64,000 nt of DNA from Cyanobacteriota bacterium (GTDB lineage: Bacteria > Acidobacteriota > Vicinamibacteria > Vicinamibacterales > UBA2999). Of this stretch, positions 13,676-22,501 are shown piece by piece (within the stretch, counting starts at the first letter, position 1; every line of letters begins with the position of its first letter). The notes under the pieces are model-generated. The model did not search any database and was not told the origin of the DNA. It saw only the letters and a program-made list of their open reading frames with translations. Position numbers and translations under genes: made by a program. The stretch is taken from NCBI GenBank assembly GCA_019752015.1, contig JAIEMQ010000005.1, positions 1 through 64,000 on the forward strand. The letters run 5' to 3'.

Positions 13676-16503
13676 TGCTGCGAAGCGGTCGTCGTGGCCG
13701 CCGGCGCGCCTGTGGTTGTCGACGTTCCGTAGAAGATCGAGTTGAAGAGGAACTTGAAGGTGCCGTGCGGCTGCGCGCGGAAGGTGATTTCCGGTCCGAA
13801 CAGGAACACCTTGCCCTTGCCCAGCGTCGCTTCGACCGCGGCGGTGCCGCCTTCGAGGTAATGCTCACCCCACGCCCAACCGGAGCGCAGCGTCTTCTTC
13901 GAATCGAACCACGCCACCGGCTTCACACCCATCAGCGATGAGTTCGGCGCCAGCTCCATGACCGGGCTGTTCTCGAAGAACACGTCGACCTTCTTCTCGA
14001 AGCCGAACGCGAGCGGATTGGTGTTGTCTACCGCAACGCTGAGGATCGATCCGGGGATGTAGTACTTCTCGCGCGGGATGGCGCGCTCGGTGCCGTTCTG
14101 CTGAATCTCGACGAGGTGATCGCTCACCGGCAATCCAAGGTGACGGCCGAGCACCGCCGAGCCGCCGAACGCAACGATCACGCCGCCGGCTTCAGCGAAT
14201 TCCTTCAGCTTGGGCACCGTGTTCTTGATCGTGACGCGGCCAAGGTGCGCGCGATATTCCTCAGGCACTTCGTTCGCGGTCGGGGCGCGGCCGCCGAAGC
14301 CGCCGCCGGCTGCGTCCGTCTCCGGAATGCCGCCGTCGGGGAAGAGCAGCACGTCGAACTTCGCCTTCAGGTTGCCGGCGTCGAGCGCCTGCGGGAAGAC
14401 GCGCTCGAAGTCGAACTCGAACTGCTCGAGCAGCCAGCGCACGTGTCCCGACGGCATGGAGCCACCGTAGACGTCAGCAAGGCCGATGCGCGGCTTGGTC
14501 AGCTTGTACATCGCGCCGCTGGGACGCGCGGTCACCGCGGTGAAGTTGAGGCCGAGATCCATTGCGGCCTTATCGAGCACCGCTTTCGTCGTCGGCTTCG
14601 CGGTGATGAAGATCACGCCGGTGCCGTCGCTGCTCTGATAGCGGCGATCGCCGACGAAGAACGCTTCCTCATTCGCCTTCAGCAGGCGATTGACGGCGAT
14701 CATCGCGTCGTTGTTCTTGTGATTGACGACGAAGCCGACGGCGCCGGTGGCATCGGTGACCTTGCCGGCGGGCGGCTTGATCACGTCGGGGATCTTCTCG
14801 AACGGGCCATCGAACGCTTCGAGGATGCGATCGAACTTCAATCCCATCTGGTAGGCGAGCGTCCAGCCGGCATTGTCGTACGGGGGAATCGGCGGACCGC
14901 CGGGATACTGGAAGTCGTTGGGATGATCCTGCGGCTCGAACATGTCGAGCAGGTGCGGGCGGAACGCCTGCGCGCCCTTGAACACGTAGCTGCCGGCCGG
15001 ATACTGCTTGCCCGCGACCGTGAACGGCGCCGTTGCGCGATGCGCGGTGAGCCCGCTCTTGATCATGATGTTGACGAACTTCGTCGCGGTGAGGAAGTCG
15101 CCTTCATTCGCCGACAGGATGTAGCCGCGCGGATCGCGATACTCGGGCTTCGTGACAATGCCGTAGTACTTGTCGGGCACCGTGGCAATGCGGCCGCCGC
15201 TGACCATGCGCGAGTCGGTGTTGCCGGTCGATGCCGCCGCGTCCTTCGCAATCGCATCCTTCACTTCGGCAATGCGGCGCGGATAGATCGTCCAGTTGTC
15301 CTTGTTGCCGCGGGCAATGCTGTTCTTGCCGGCAACGTAAATGTTGTAGAGCAGGCTTTCGCGATAGCGCTGCGCGAAGTCGAGCACCGCGTAGTTGGCG
15401 GTGAGCGAGTAGTCGATCGACTGCCGGAAGTGCCATACCTGCGGCATGATCGGGAACGGCAGATCGCCGCGCGCGATCACGCGATCCGGAACGAAGCCGA
15501 TCGTCTCCGGCGTCGGATTGCCGATCGATTCCGTCAGCAGGCCGACCTGGTTGTGGAAGTAGACCATGGTGCGCAGGCCGCCGTTCCACCACGTCGAGTA
15601 GTTCGAGCCTGAGCGAGTCGTGACACCGGGCTTACCTTCAACGTCGAAGCGCGTGTGCATGGCCGCGCCGACCTGGTCCAGGGTGTTGACGATGATCGGG
15701 TCGTAGACGTAGTTGAACGGATCGCGGAAGGGCGGCGAGAACATCACGGTGCCGGTGGGTCCGGTCTGGTGATGGTTGTAGACGATCTGCGGATTCCACT
15801 CGCGATACAGGATGCGGTTGATGTTCACCGACTCCGGCTGGTTCATCATGTAGAAGTCGCGGTTGTTGTCGTGGCCGACGTACTTCTGATAGAGCCGCGG
15901 CAACGCGCCGGTGCTGCGCTGCTGCTGGTTCGGATTGCGCATGTACCAATCGGAGACGAGCTCCATGCCGTCTGGATTGGCGTGCGCCACGAGCATGATC
16001 GTGTCGCGCAGGATCCTCATGGTCTCTTCGTCGGTCTTGCTGGCGAACTGCCAGATGGTTTCGATCAGCTGCTGCGCGCCGAGGACTTCGGTGGCGTGCA
16101 GGCCGCCGTCGATCCAGATCACCGCCTTGCCTTCTTTCGCGAGCGCCTTGGCCTGATCGTCGGTGAGCCCTTCGGCGAGCGCGAGCCGGCGCGAGATCTC
16201 CTTGTAGCGCTCGAGCTTCTTGAAGTTCTCGGGCGCCGTGATGATCGCCATCAGCTGATCGCGGCCCTCGGCGGTCTTGCCGATCGACTGGACGATCATG
16301 CGATCGGATTCGGCGTCGAGCTTCTTCACGTACTCGGTGAACTTGGTGTAGTTCGGCAACACGTAGTCAGCGCCGATGTCGTGACCGAAGAATGTCTTGG
16401 GCGAGGTGACCTTGGGCGCCGCCGGGGCCTGCGCCTCGGGCGCGGCCATCGAAAGCGTCAGGGCAAGAATGACGAAGGCAATGGAACGAAGGCGTAATTG
16501 CAT
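13672..16503 (-). CDS. Secreted M14-family zinc carboxypeptidase-like protein
   Basis: A 943-aa exported peptidase. The signal peptide is residues 1-25. The M14 zinc site appears as GGLHATE (H136, E139) with a third histidine in YNHHQTG (about 244-245); NPDG (176-179) and NRDFY (214-218) are family landmarks, and LLTESIG around 325 supplies the likely catalytic Glu. The C-terminal half (about 550-900) is an extra region with an amidotransferase-like part (DVLLFPDGGIPE, GGVIVAFGGSAV). It should trim peptides in the periplasm or outside the cell. The next gene upstream on this strand, the amidase, ends 35 bases away. Confidence 0.9.
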   Translation of the reverse strand: MQLRLRSIAFVILALTLSMAAPEAQAPAAPKVTSPKTFFGHDIGADYVLPNYTKFTEYVKKLDAESDRMIVQSIGKTAEGRDQLMAIITAPENFKKLERYKEISRRLALAEGLTDDQAKALAKEGKAVIWIDGGLHATEVLGAQQLIETIWQFASKTDEETMRILRDTIMLVAHANPDGMELVSDWYMRNPNQQQRSTGALPRLYQKYVGHDNNRDFYMMNQPESVNINRILYREWNPQIVYNHHQTGPTGTVMFSPPFRDPFNYVYDPIIVNTLDQVGAAMHTRFDVEGKPGVTTRSGSNYSTWWNGGLRTMVYFHNQVGLLTESIGNPTPETIGFVPDRVIARGDLPFPIMPQVWHFRQSIDYSLTANYAVLDFAQRYRESLLYNIYVAGKNSIARGNKDNWTIYPRRIAEVKDAIAKDAAASTGNTDSRMVSGGRIATVPDKYYGIVTKPEYRDPRGYILSANEGDFLTATKFVNIMIKSGLTAHRATAPFTVAGKQYPAGSYVFKGAQAFRPHLLDMFEPQDHPNDFQYPGGPPIPPYDNAGWTLAYQMGLKFDRILEAFDGPFEKIPDVIKPPAGKVTDATGAVGFVVNHKNNDAMIAVNRLLKANEEAFFVGDRRYQSSDGTGVIFITAKPTTKAVLDKAAMDLGLNFTAVTARPSGAMYKLTKPRIGLADVYGGSMPSGHVRWLLEQFEFDFERVFPQALDAGNLKAKFDVLLFPDGGIPETDAAGGGFGGRAPTANEVPEEYRAHLGRVTIKNTVPKLKEFAEAGGVIVAFGGSAVLGRHLGLPVSDHLVEIQQNGTERAIPREKYYIPGSILSVAVDNTNPLAFGFEKKVDVFFENSPVMELAPNSSLMGVKPVAWFDSKKTLRSGWAWGEHYLEGGTAAVEATLGKGKVFLFGPEITFRAQPHGTFKFLFNSIFYGTSTTTGAPAATTTASQQ

Positions 16504-16516
16504 AGCCAGTCAGTAT

Positions 16517-16556
16517 AGGTGCCTGGGTGCCTGCGTGCCTAGGGTGCGTGCGGTGC
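16517..16556. repeat. Tandem repeat, GGTGCCT family
   Basis: Four to five copies of an 8-nt unit GGTGCCTG with variants. It covers the stop of the amidase gene (TAG read on the minus strand, within CCTAGG) and lies just upstream of the M14 peptidase start. Confidence 0.85.
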
Positions 16557-17831
16557 AAAGGTGCGGGCGAATTGTAAGAGTTTGTCGTCCTCGCCGCGTT
16601 TCGCAACCAGCTGCACTCCCACGGGCAACTTTGCGGTCGTCAACGGGATCGAAACGGCCGGGTTTCCGGCGGCGTTGAACGGCCACGTGTTTCTGAGGAT
16701 CTTCATGCCGTCAATCGGTCCTTCGATCAGAGGTGCGACGACGGGCACCGTGGGCGTAATGATGACGTCGACCTGATCGAAGAGCTTGTCGACGGCGGCT
16801 TGATACTCTTTCAGCGCGGCGAGGCCTTCTTCGTACTGCGCGATCGACGGGCGCGGCGTCGAGAAGAAGCCGGCCATTGATTTCGAAAAGGATCCGGGAT
16901 TCGTCCGCCAGTCGGCGCCAAAGCGTCCCCACATTTCGAACGAAAAAACCGGGTCGAACACACGCGCCATCGTCTTCGCGTCGATCGGGAAATCGATGTC
17001 GGGATAGTTGAAATTGAATGCGGCCGCGACAGCGGGATCGAGATCGTCGCAGAAATACTTCCGCGCAATGGCCATGCGGCTTTTCCGGCTCCCGACTCCC
17101 GGCTCCCGGCTCCCGGTAATTATCTGCATGTCTTCGACGGTGCGGGTCAGGAAGCCAACGTGATCGAATGTCGGGGACGCGGCGATCAGTCCCTGCGTGC
17201 TGAATTTGCCGTGCGTCGGTTTGAAGCCGACGCAGCCGCAGAACGCGGCCGGGATGCGCACGCTGCCGCCGGTGTCACTGCCGGTCGCCGCGGCGCACAG
17301 GTGCGCGACGACAGCGGCGGCGGATCCGCCACTCGATCCGCCGGGGATTCGCGTGCGATCGACAGGATTTCGCGTCGTCCCATAGAACGGATTGATCGTG
17401 GTCACGCCGCCGCCGAGCTCGTGGGTATTGGTCTTGCCGAGCAACACCGCGCCGGCGTCTTCGAGCTGCTGGACGATGGCGGCGTTCTGCGCGGGGATGT
17501 AGTCCTCGAAGAGGCGCGAGCCGGCGGTGGTGAGGATGCCTTTCGTCTCGAACAGGTCCTTGTGCGCGATCGGAATTCCCCACATCGGGCCCTTCGGATC
17601 GTCGTCGAGCGCTCGCGCTTCGCGACGAGCAAGATCGGTCGTGACCGTGACGAAGGCGTTGAGATCCTGGTTGAGCGAATTGATGCGCGCGAGATACGCG
17701 TTGGCGAGCTGCAGCGGCGTAATCGATCGCGACGCCAGCCGGCGCGATGCTTCCGCGATGGTCAGCGACGTCAGGTCTCCGGATTGCGCGAACGCCGATG
17801 CAAGGAGGATCAGCGCCTCCCGTCTCGTCAT
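16539..17831 (-). CDS. Amidase signature family hydrolase
   Basis: A 430-aa amidase. The Ser-cisSer-Lys triad is visible: K91 in PIAHKDLF, Ser166/167 in RIPGGSSGGS and S190 in TGSDTGGSVRIPAA. The N-terminus MTRREALILLASAFAQ is a signal peptide with twin arginines, so export is likely. Residues about 239-251 (TGSREPGVGSRKS) are encoded by a tandem repeat and look like an insertion after the catalytic core; the frame stays open. The substrate cannot be told from sequence: aryl amides, peptide amides or wax-like amides are all possible. The gene is divergent from the S9 peptidase at 17860. Confidence 0.88.
   Translation of the reverse strand: MTRREALILLASAFAQSGDLTSLTIAEASRRLASRSITPLQLANAYLARINSLNQDLNAFVTVTTDLARREARALDDDPKGPMWGIPIAHKDLFETKGILTTAGSRLFEDYIPAQNAAIVQQLEDAGAVLLGKTNTHELGGGVTTINPFYGTTRNPVDRTRIPGGSSGGSAAAVVAHLCAAATGSDTGGSVRIPAAFCGCVGFKPTHGKFSTQGLIAASPTFDHVGFLTRTVEDMQIITGSREPGVGSRKSRMAIARKYFCDDLDPAVAAAFNFNYPDIDFPIDAKTMARVFDPVFSFEMWGRFGADWRTNPGSFSKSMAGFFSTPRPSIAQYEEGLAALKEYQAAVDKLFDQVDVIITPTVPVVAPLIEGPIDGMKILRNTWPFNAAGNPAVSIPLTTAKLPVGVQLVAKRGEDDKLLQFARTFAPHAP
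17085..17116. repeat. CGGGAGC tandem repeat inside the amidase gene
   Basis: Four copies of the 8-nt unit CGGCTCCC, one of them altered to CGACTCCC, lie in frame within the coding region. The same words build the intergenic hairpin at 43563-43636. Confidence 0.85.
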
Positions 17832-17859
17832 GCGCGGATTCTAATAGAGAATAGGGGTG

Positions 17860-19710
17860 ATGCTGGTTCCGTACGGCTCATGGCCTTCTCCTCTCACCGC
17901 GGCGCGGGTGACCGCCGGCGGTTTGCGGCTCGATCAGATTCAGCTCGACGGCAATGACGTGTATTGGCTCGAGGGACGCGCGTCCGAGGGCGGGCGCAAC
18001 GTGATCGTCAAGCGACTGCCGTCGGGCGAGATCAAGGACGTCACCCCCGCGGGCTTCAACGTGCGATCGCGTGTGCACGAATACGGCGGCGGCGCCTACA
18101 CCGTCCATCGGCACACGGTCTTTTTCTCGAACTTCGCCGACCAGCGCGTGTATCAGCAGGATCCCGGCGGCGAGCCGCAGGCGATCACGAGTGACGGTGG
18201 CAGCTACGCGGACTTCCGGATGGACGCGCCTCGATCGCGACTGATTGGCGTGCGCGAGAAAGACGGCGAGAACACGATCGTCGCGATCCCCGGCGATGTG
18301 CTGGTCTCCGGCGCGGATTTCTATTCCGATCCGATCGTCAGTCCCGACGGCAAGTTCCTGGCATGGATCCAGTGGAATCATCCGAACATGCCGTGGGACG
18401 GCACCGAGCTGATGGTCGCGGTCATCAACGCGGACGGCTCGATCGGCGCGCGCGAAAAGATCGCCGGCGGCAGCGAGGAGTCGATCTTCCAGCCGGAATG
18501 GTCGCCGGACGGCGCGCTGTTCTTCGTCTCGGACCGCACCGGCTGGTGGAATCTCTATCGCTGGCGCGGTCTGTCGATCGAGGCGGTGCATCCCATGGCG
18601 GCGGAGTTCGGCAAGCCGCAGTGGACGTTCAGCATGGTGACGTATGCGTTCATGGACGAGAACCGCATCGCGGCCACCTATACCGAGGGCGGACGGTGGA
18701 AGCTCGCGCTGATCGATCCGGATGCGAAGCGATTCACGCCGCTTGATCTGACGGTCGAACCGATCGAATCGATCAAAGCCAACGCCGACAGCATTTACTT
18801 CATCGGCGGATCACCGACTGAGGCGACGTCGGTTTACTGCTATTCGAAGGGCGGACAGCTGCGCGTCTTCCGGTCGGCGGCGACCGGGCCGATCGCGCGT
18901 GAGTGGATTTCCGTGCCGGAGGCCGTCACGTTCCGCGCCGGCGATCGCGACGTGCACGCGTTCTACTATCCGCCCGCGAATCCCGGCGTCACTGCGCCGA
19001 ACGACACGCAGCCGCCGCTGATCGTCGTCACCCACGGCGGCCCGACCGGTGCCACCCTCGATGTGCTCGATCCGAAAGTGCAGTTCTGGACCAGCCGCGG
19101 CTTCGCGGTGCTGGACGTGAACTACAGCGGCAGCACCGGCTATGGGCGGCCGTATCGTGATCGATTGAAAGGGCAGTGGGGCATCGTCGATGTCGAGGAC
19201 GCCGTCGCCGGGGCGAAGGCGATGGTGGCGGCGAAGAAGGCGGATCCGAATCGCCTGATCATCCGCGGCGGCAGCGCCGGCGGCTACACCACGCTCGCCG
19301 CGCTGACGTTTCACGACACGTTCAAGTCGGGCGCGAGCTACTACGGCATCAGCGATCTCGAAGTGCTGCAGCAGGACACGCACAAATTCGAGGCGCGCTA
19401 CAATGATTCCCTGATCGGGCCATATCCGGAAGCCAAGGACATCTATCGCGCGCGCTCACCGATCCACTTCACCGATCGGCTGTCGTGCCCGATCATCCTG
19501 TTCCAGGGCCTCGAGGACAATGTGGTGCCGCCGAATCAGTCGGAGATGATGGCGGAGGCGGTGAGGAAGAAGGGCTTGAAGGTGAAGTACGTCGCTTTCG
19601 AAGGGGAGCAACACGGATTTCGAAAGGCCGAAAACATCATCCGCTCGCTCGATGAAGAGCTCGCCTTTTACCGCGACGTTTTCGGTATGATCGAGACATC
19701 GCCTCGATGA
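17860..19710 (+). CDS. S9 family peptidase (acylaminoacyl-peptidase/DPP-like)
   Basis: A 616-aa cytoplasmic-looking serine peptidase (no signal peptide). Residues about 30-350 form a beta-propeller with WD40-like TolB strands (SPDGKFLAWIQW, PEWSPDGALFFVSD). The alpha/beta-hydrolase domain follows, with HGGPTG around the oxyanion hole, nucleophile motif GGSAGGY (Ser near 472), acid in LEDNVVPP and histidine in GEQHGF. Such enzymes clip N-terminal acyl-amino acids or dipeptides. I chose the ATG at 17860; a GTG directly before it is possible. Its stop overlaps the start of the MBL-rhodanese gene (ATGA), opening a five-gene plus-strand run. Confidence 0.9.
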   Translation: MLVPYGSWPSPLTAARVTAGGLRLDQIQLDGNDVYWLEGRASEGGRNVIVKRLPSGEIKDVTPAGFNVRSRVHEYGGGAYTVHRHTVFFSNFADQRVYQQDPGGEPQAITSDGGSYADFRMDAPRSRLIGVREKDGENTIVAIPGDVLVSGADFYSDPIVSPDGKFLAWIQWNHPNMPWDGTELMVAVINADGSIGAREKIAGGSEESIFQPEWSPDGALFFVSDRTGWWNLYRWRGLSIEAVHPMAAEFGKPQWTFSMVTYAFMDENRIAATYTEGGRWKLALIDPDAKRFTPLDLTVEPIESIKANADSIYFIGGSPTEATSVYCYSKGGQLRVFRSAATGPIAREWISVPEAVTFRAGDRDVHAFYYPPANPGVTAPNDTQPPLIVVTHGGPTGATLDVLDPKVQFWTSRGFAVLDVNYSGSTGYGRPYRDRLKGQWGIVDVEDAVAGAKAMVAAKKADPNRLIIRGGSAGGYTTLAALTFHDTFKSGASYYGISDLEVLQQDTHKFEARYNDSLIGPYPEAKDIYRARSPIHFTDRLSCPIILFQGLEDNVVPPNQSEMMAEAVRKKGLKVKYVAFEGEQHGFRKAENIIRSLDEELAFYRDVFGMIETSPR

Positions 19711-21056
19711 TTGTCAAACGTTTCTTCGAGCCGCTCATCGCGCAGAACAGTTACCTCGTCGCCTGTGGCGACAGTCACGAAGCGATCGTCATCGATCCGA
19801 ACGTCAACGCGCAGCAGTACATCGATGCGGCCGCCGCGCAGCACCTGCGGATCACCCATGTCACCGAGACTCACATCCACGCGGACTTCCTGTCGGGAGC
19901 ACGCGAGCTGGCGCAGAGGACGGGCGCCAGTCTTTGTCTCAGCGACGAGGGCGACGCGAGCTGGAAGTATCAATTTCCGCACGATCGCAAGCTGAAGAAC
20001 GGCGATCGCATCACGATCGGCAACGTGAGCGTAGACGTGCTGCATACGCCCGGGCACACGCCGGAGCACATCACCTTCCTGATCACCGACGGCGCCGTCG
20101 CCGATCAGCCGATCGCCGCGGTGACCGGAGATTTCGTTTTCGTCGGCGATGTCGGGCGCCCGGATCTCCTCGAGAAGGCGGCGAAGATCGCCGGGACGAT
20201 GGAGAGCAGTGCGAGGACGTTGTGGAAAAGCCTGCAGCTCTGGAAGCCGTATCCCGATTGGCTGCAGCTCTGGCCGGGACACGGCGCGGGATCGGCGTGC
20301 GGAAAAGGCATCAGCGCCGTGCCGCACAGCACGCTCGGCTACGAGCGGCTCTTCAACTGGGCGTTCAACGCGAAATCCGAAGACGAATTCGTCAAGAAAG
20401 TCCTGACCGGACAGCCCGATCCACCGCCGTATTTCGCGATCATGAAGCGCCTGAACAAGACGACACAGACGGCACCGGCTGCAGCGGGCAAGGCGTCACC
20501 AACGCTCGAGGAAGTCCTCGCCGCAGGTCATCTCGTCGTCGACACGCGACCCGCCGAGGTGTTCGCACAAGGTCATCGTCACGGAGCGCTCAACATTCCG
20601 CTGGGCGGATCGTTCGTGACCTGGGCGGGATGGTTGATTCCGTACGACCGCGACTTCTACGTGATCACCGATCGCCTTGACGAGGTGAAGCGGGCGCTGG
20701 CGCTGATTGGACTCGATCGCGTCGCCGGACATTTCTCGGAGTTTGCCGGCCGCGGCGGCGAAGAAGTGCGGCAGATCTCGGTCAACGACCTCAAGGCGCA
20801 GCAGCCATCGAACGGCCTGGTCGTGATCGACGTCCGCTACGACAACGAGTGGAACGAAGGGCACATTCCAAACGCGCTCCACATCCCGCTCGGACAGCTT
20901 GCGCAACGCATCAACGAAGTCCCCGCCAACGAAAACGTGGTCGTCCACTGCCAGGGCGGCGGCCGGTCGGCGATCGCGGCGTCGCTGCTGCAGAAACTCG
21001 GACGGAAAAACGTCGCCAATCTTACCGGCGGATACAAAGCGTATAAGGCGACATGA
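19707..21056 (+). CDS. MBL-fold persulfide dioxygenase-like protein with two rhodanese domains
   Basis: A 449-aa protein. Residues 1-240 are a metallo-beta-lactamase domain of the ETHE1/persulfide dioxygenase type: TETHIHADFLSG, HTPGHTPEHITF, GDFVFVGDVGRPDL and WPGHGAGSACGK carry the metal ligands. Two rhodanese modules follow. The first (about 265-345) lacks the active-site Cys; the second (about 355-449) has HCQGGGRS with the Cys and ends in NLTGGYKAYKAT. It should oxidise or transfer sulfane sulfur. It overlaps both neighbours by ATGA junctions, so it is co-translated with the S9 peptidase and the next gene; the functional link to those is unclear. Confidence 0.88.
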   Translation: MIVKRFFEPLIAQNSYLVACGDSHEAIVIDPNVNAQQYIDAAAAQHLRITHVTETHIHADFLSGARELAQRTGASLCLSDEGDASWKYQFPHDRKLKNGDRITIGNVSVDVLHTPGHTPEHITFLITDGAVADQPIAAVTGDFVFVGDVGRPDLLEKAAKIAGTMESSARTLWKSLQLWKPYPDWLQLWPGHGAGSACGKGISAVPHSTLGYERLFNWAFNAKSEDEFVKKVLTGQPDPPPYFAIMKRLNKTTQTAPAAAGKASPTLEEVLAAGHLVVDTRPAEVFAQGHRHGALNIPLGGSFVTWAGWLIPYDRDFYVITDRLDEVKRALALIGLDRVAGHFSEFAGRGGEEVRQISVNDLKAQQPSNGLVVIDVRYDNEWNEGHIPNALHIPLGQLAQRINEVPANENVVVHCQGGGRSAIAASLLQKLGRKNVANLTGGYKAYKAT

Positions 21057-21721
21057 AAAAAGTCCTTGCCGGCTGTCTGATCGTCATCGCGATCGCGATT
21101 GTGGGTTTCGGCGTCGCCGCGTTCTACGCGTATCGCGCGATGAAGCCGGTGATCGACAACGCCAGCAACTACATGGACAAGGCGCGCGAAGTGGCGCGGC
21201 TTGGCGAAGAGATCAAGATCAGGACGCCGTATGAGGAGCCGAAGAACGGCGAGCTGACCAGCTCGCAGGTCGAGCGCTTCCTGGCGGTGCAGACGCGCGT
21301 CCGCTCCGACCTGGGCGACCGATGGGCGGAGATCGAGAAGAAGTCCGCCGACCTCAAAGCGAAAGCGAGCGGGAAGCGACAGGACTGGACGCTCGCCGAA
21401 TTCACCAGCGTGTTCTCCGAGATCGGCAACATCTGGGTCGAGGCGCGCCGGTCGCAGGTCAACGCGATCAACATCCAGCGCTTCTCGGAAGAGGAATACG
21501 AATGGGTGCGGGCGCGCGTCTACGAGGCCGCCGGCGTCGAGCTGGTTGGCGGGATGGACCTCTCGAAGATCGAAGGCCTCGCGCGCGAGAACGCCAGCAA
21601 GCAAGGCGTCGACATTCCGAAGATGGATCTGCCCGAGGTGCCCGCCGCGAACATCGCGCTGGTCAAGCCGCACATCGCGAAGATCAAAGAGTGGATGCCG
21701 ATGGCCGCTTTGGGACTTTAG
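21053..21721 (+). CDS. Hypothetical membrane-anchored protein
   Basis: A 222-aa protein with one N-terminal membrane helix (about residues 4-28, LAGCLIVIAIAIVGFGVAAFYAY) and an exported, mostly helical, charged domain rich in Glu, Lys and Arg. The cysteine at residue 8 is too early for a standard lipobox. No family is recognised. It overlaps the MBL-rhodanese gene by 4 bases and is followed immediately by the ABC ATPase gene, so it may be an accessory part of that transporter or simply share the operon. Confidence 0.7.
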   Translation: MKKVLAGCLIVIAIAIVGFGVAAFYAYRAMKPVIDNASNYMDKAREVARLGEEIKIRTPYEEPKNGELTSSQVERFLAVQTRVRSDLGDRWAEIEKKSADLKAKASGKRQDWTLAEFTSVFSEIGNIWVEARRSQVNAINIQRFSEEEYEWVRARVYEAAGVELVGGMDLSKIEGLARENASKQGVDIPKMDLPEVPAANIALVKPHIAKIKEWMPMAALGL

Positions 21722-21736
21722 GTGTCTAATGCGGGC

Positions 21737-22501
21737 ATGCTCGAAGCCCGCTCGCTGACCAAATACTACGGGCCGCTGCCGGCGCTGCGCGACGCGTCAT
21801 TCATCGCCAAACCCGGCCAGATCCTCGGCTATCTCGGCCCCAACGGATCGGGGAAATCGACGACGGTCCGCATGCTCGTGGGCCTGATGGAGCCCAGCAA
21901 CGGCGATGTGCTGTGGAAAGGGCAGTCGATCTTCAAGGACCTGCCCGGCTACCGCAAGCAGCTGGGCTACGTTCCGGAAGAACCGTTCCTTTACACGCAT
22001 CTGACCGCGCCCGAATATCTGCGACTCGTCGGGGGACTGCGCGGCGTAGACGACGCGGTGCTCGAAGCGAAGATCAAACGCTTCCTGGCGCTGCTCGGGC
22101 TCGAAGATGACAAGTACTCGACGCTGTCGGCGTTTTCGAAAGGCATGCGGCAGAAGGTGCTGCTGGCATCGGCGCTGCTGCACAATCCCGAGCTGATCAT
22201 CCTCGACGAGCCCTTCTCCGGACTCGATGTCGCCGCGGCGCTGATGCTGCGCAACGTGATCCGATCGCTTGCCGACGAAGGCCGCACGATCCTGATGAGC
22301 TCACACGTCATCGAAGTCGTCGAGCAGATGTGCACGGATGTCGTGATCCTCTCGGACGGTCATGTCGTCGCCCACGATCGCGTCGACAAGTTGCGTGGCC
22401 TGCAACAGGACGAGTCTTTGTCGAATGTCTTCGTCAAGCTCGCCGTGCGCGAGAACACAGAAAACACGGCGAACGCGATTCTCGAAACCGTCAAACTGTG
22501 A
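21737..22501 (+). CDS. ABC transporter ATP-binding protein
   Basis: A 254-aa ATPase with Walker A GPNGSGKST (about residues 38-46), Q-loop region at LGYVPEEP, signature FSKGMRQK in place of the usual LSGGQ, and Walker B LIILDEPFSGLD. The SKGM signature and DEPFSGLD are typical of ABC-2 type exporters. The start could be the GTG at 21722, which abuts the previous stop; the ATG at 21737 fits family starts better (MLEARSLTKYYG). Its stop overlaps the permease start, forming a two-component exporter. Confidence 0.92.
   Translation: MLEARSLTKYYGPLPALRDASFIAKPGQILGYLGPNGSGKSTTVRMLVGLMEPSNGDVLWKGQSIFKDLPGYRKQLGYVPEEPFLYTHLTAPEYLRLVGGLRGVDDAVLEAKIKRFLALLGLEDDKYSTLSAFSKGMRQKVLLASALLHNPELIILDEPFSGLDVAAALMLRNVIRSLADEGRTILMSSHVIEVVEQMCTDVVILSDGHVVAHDRVDKLRGLQQDESLSNVFVKLAVRENTENTANAILETVKL

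Noticed and set aside
14116-15612. 498-codon open frame on the plus strand
   Set aside because: Antisense to the M14 peptidase, whose catalytic motifs prove the other strand codes.
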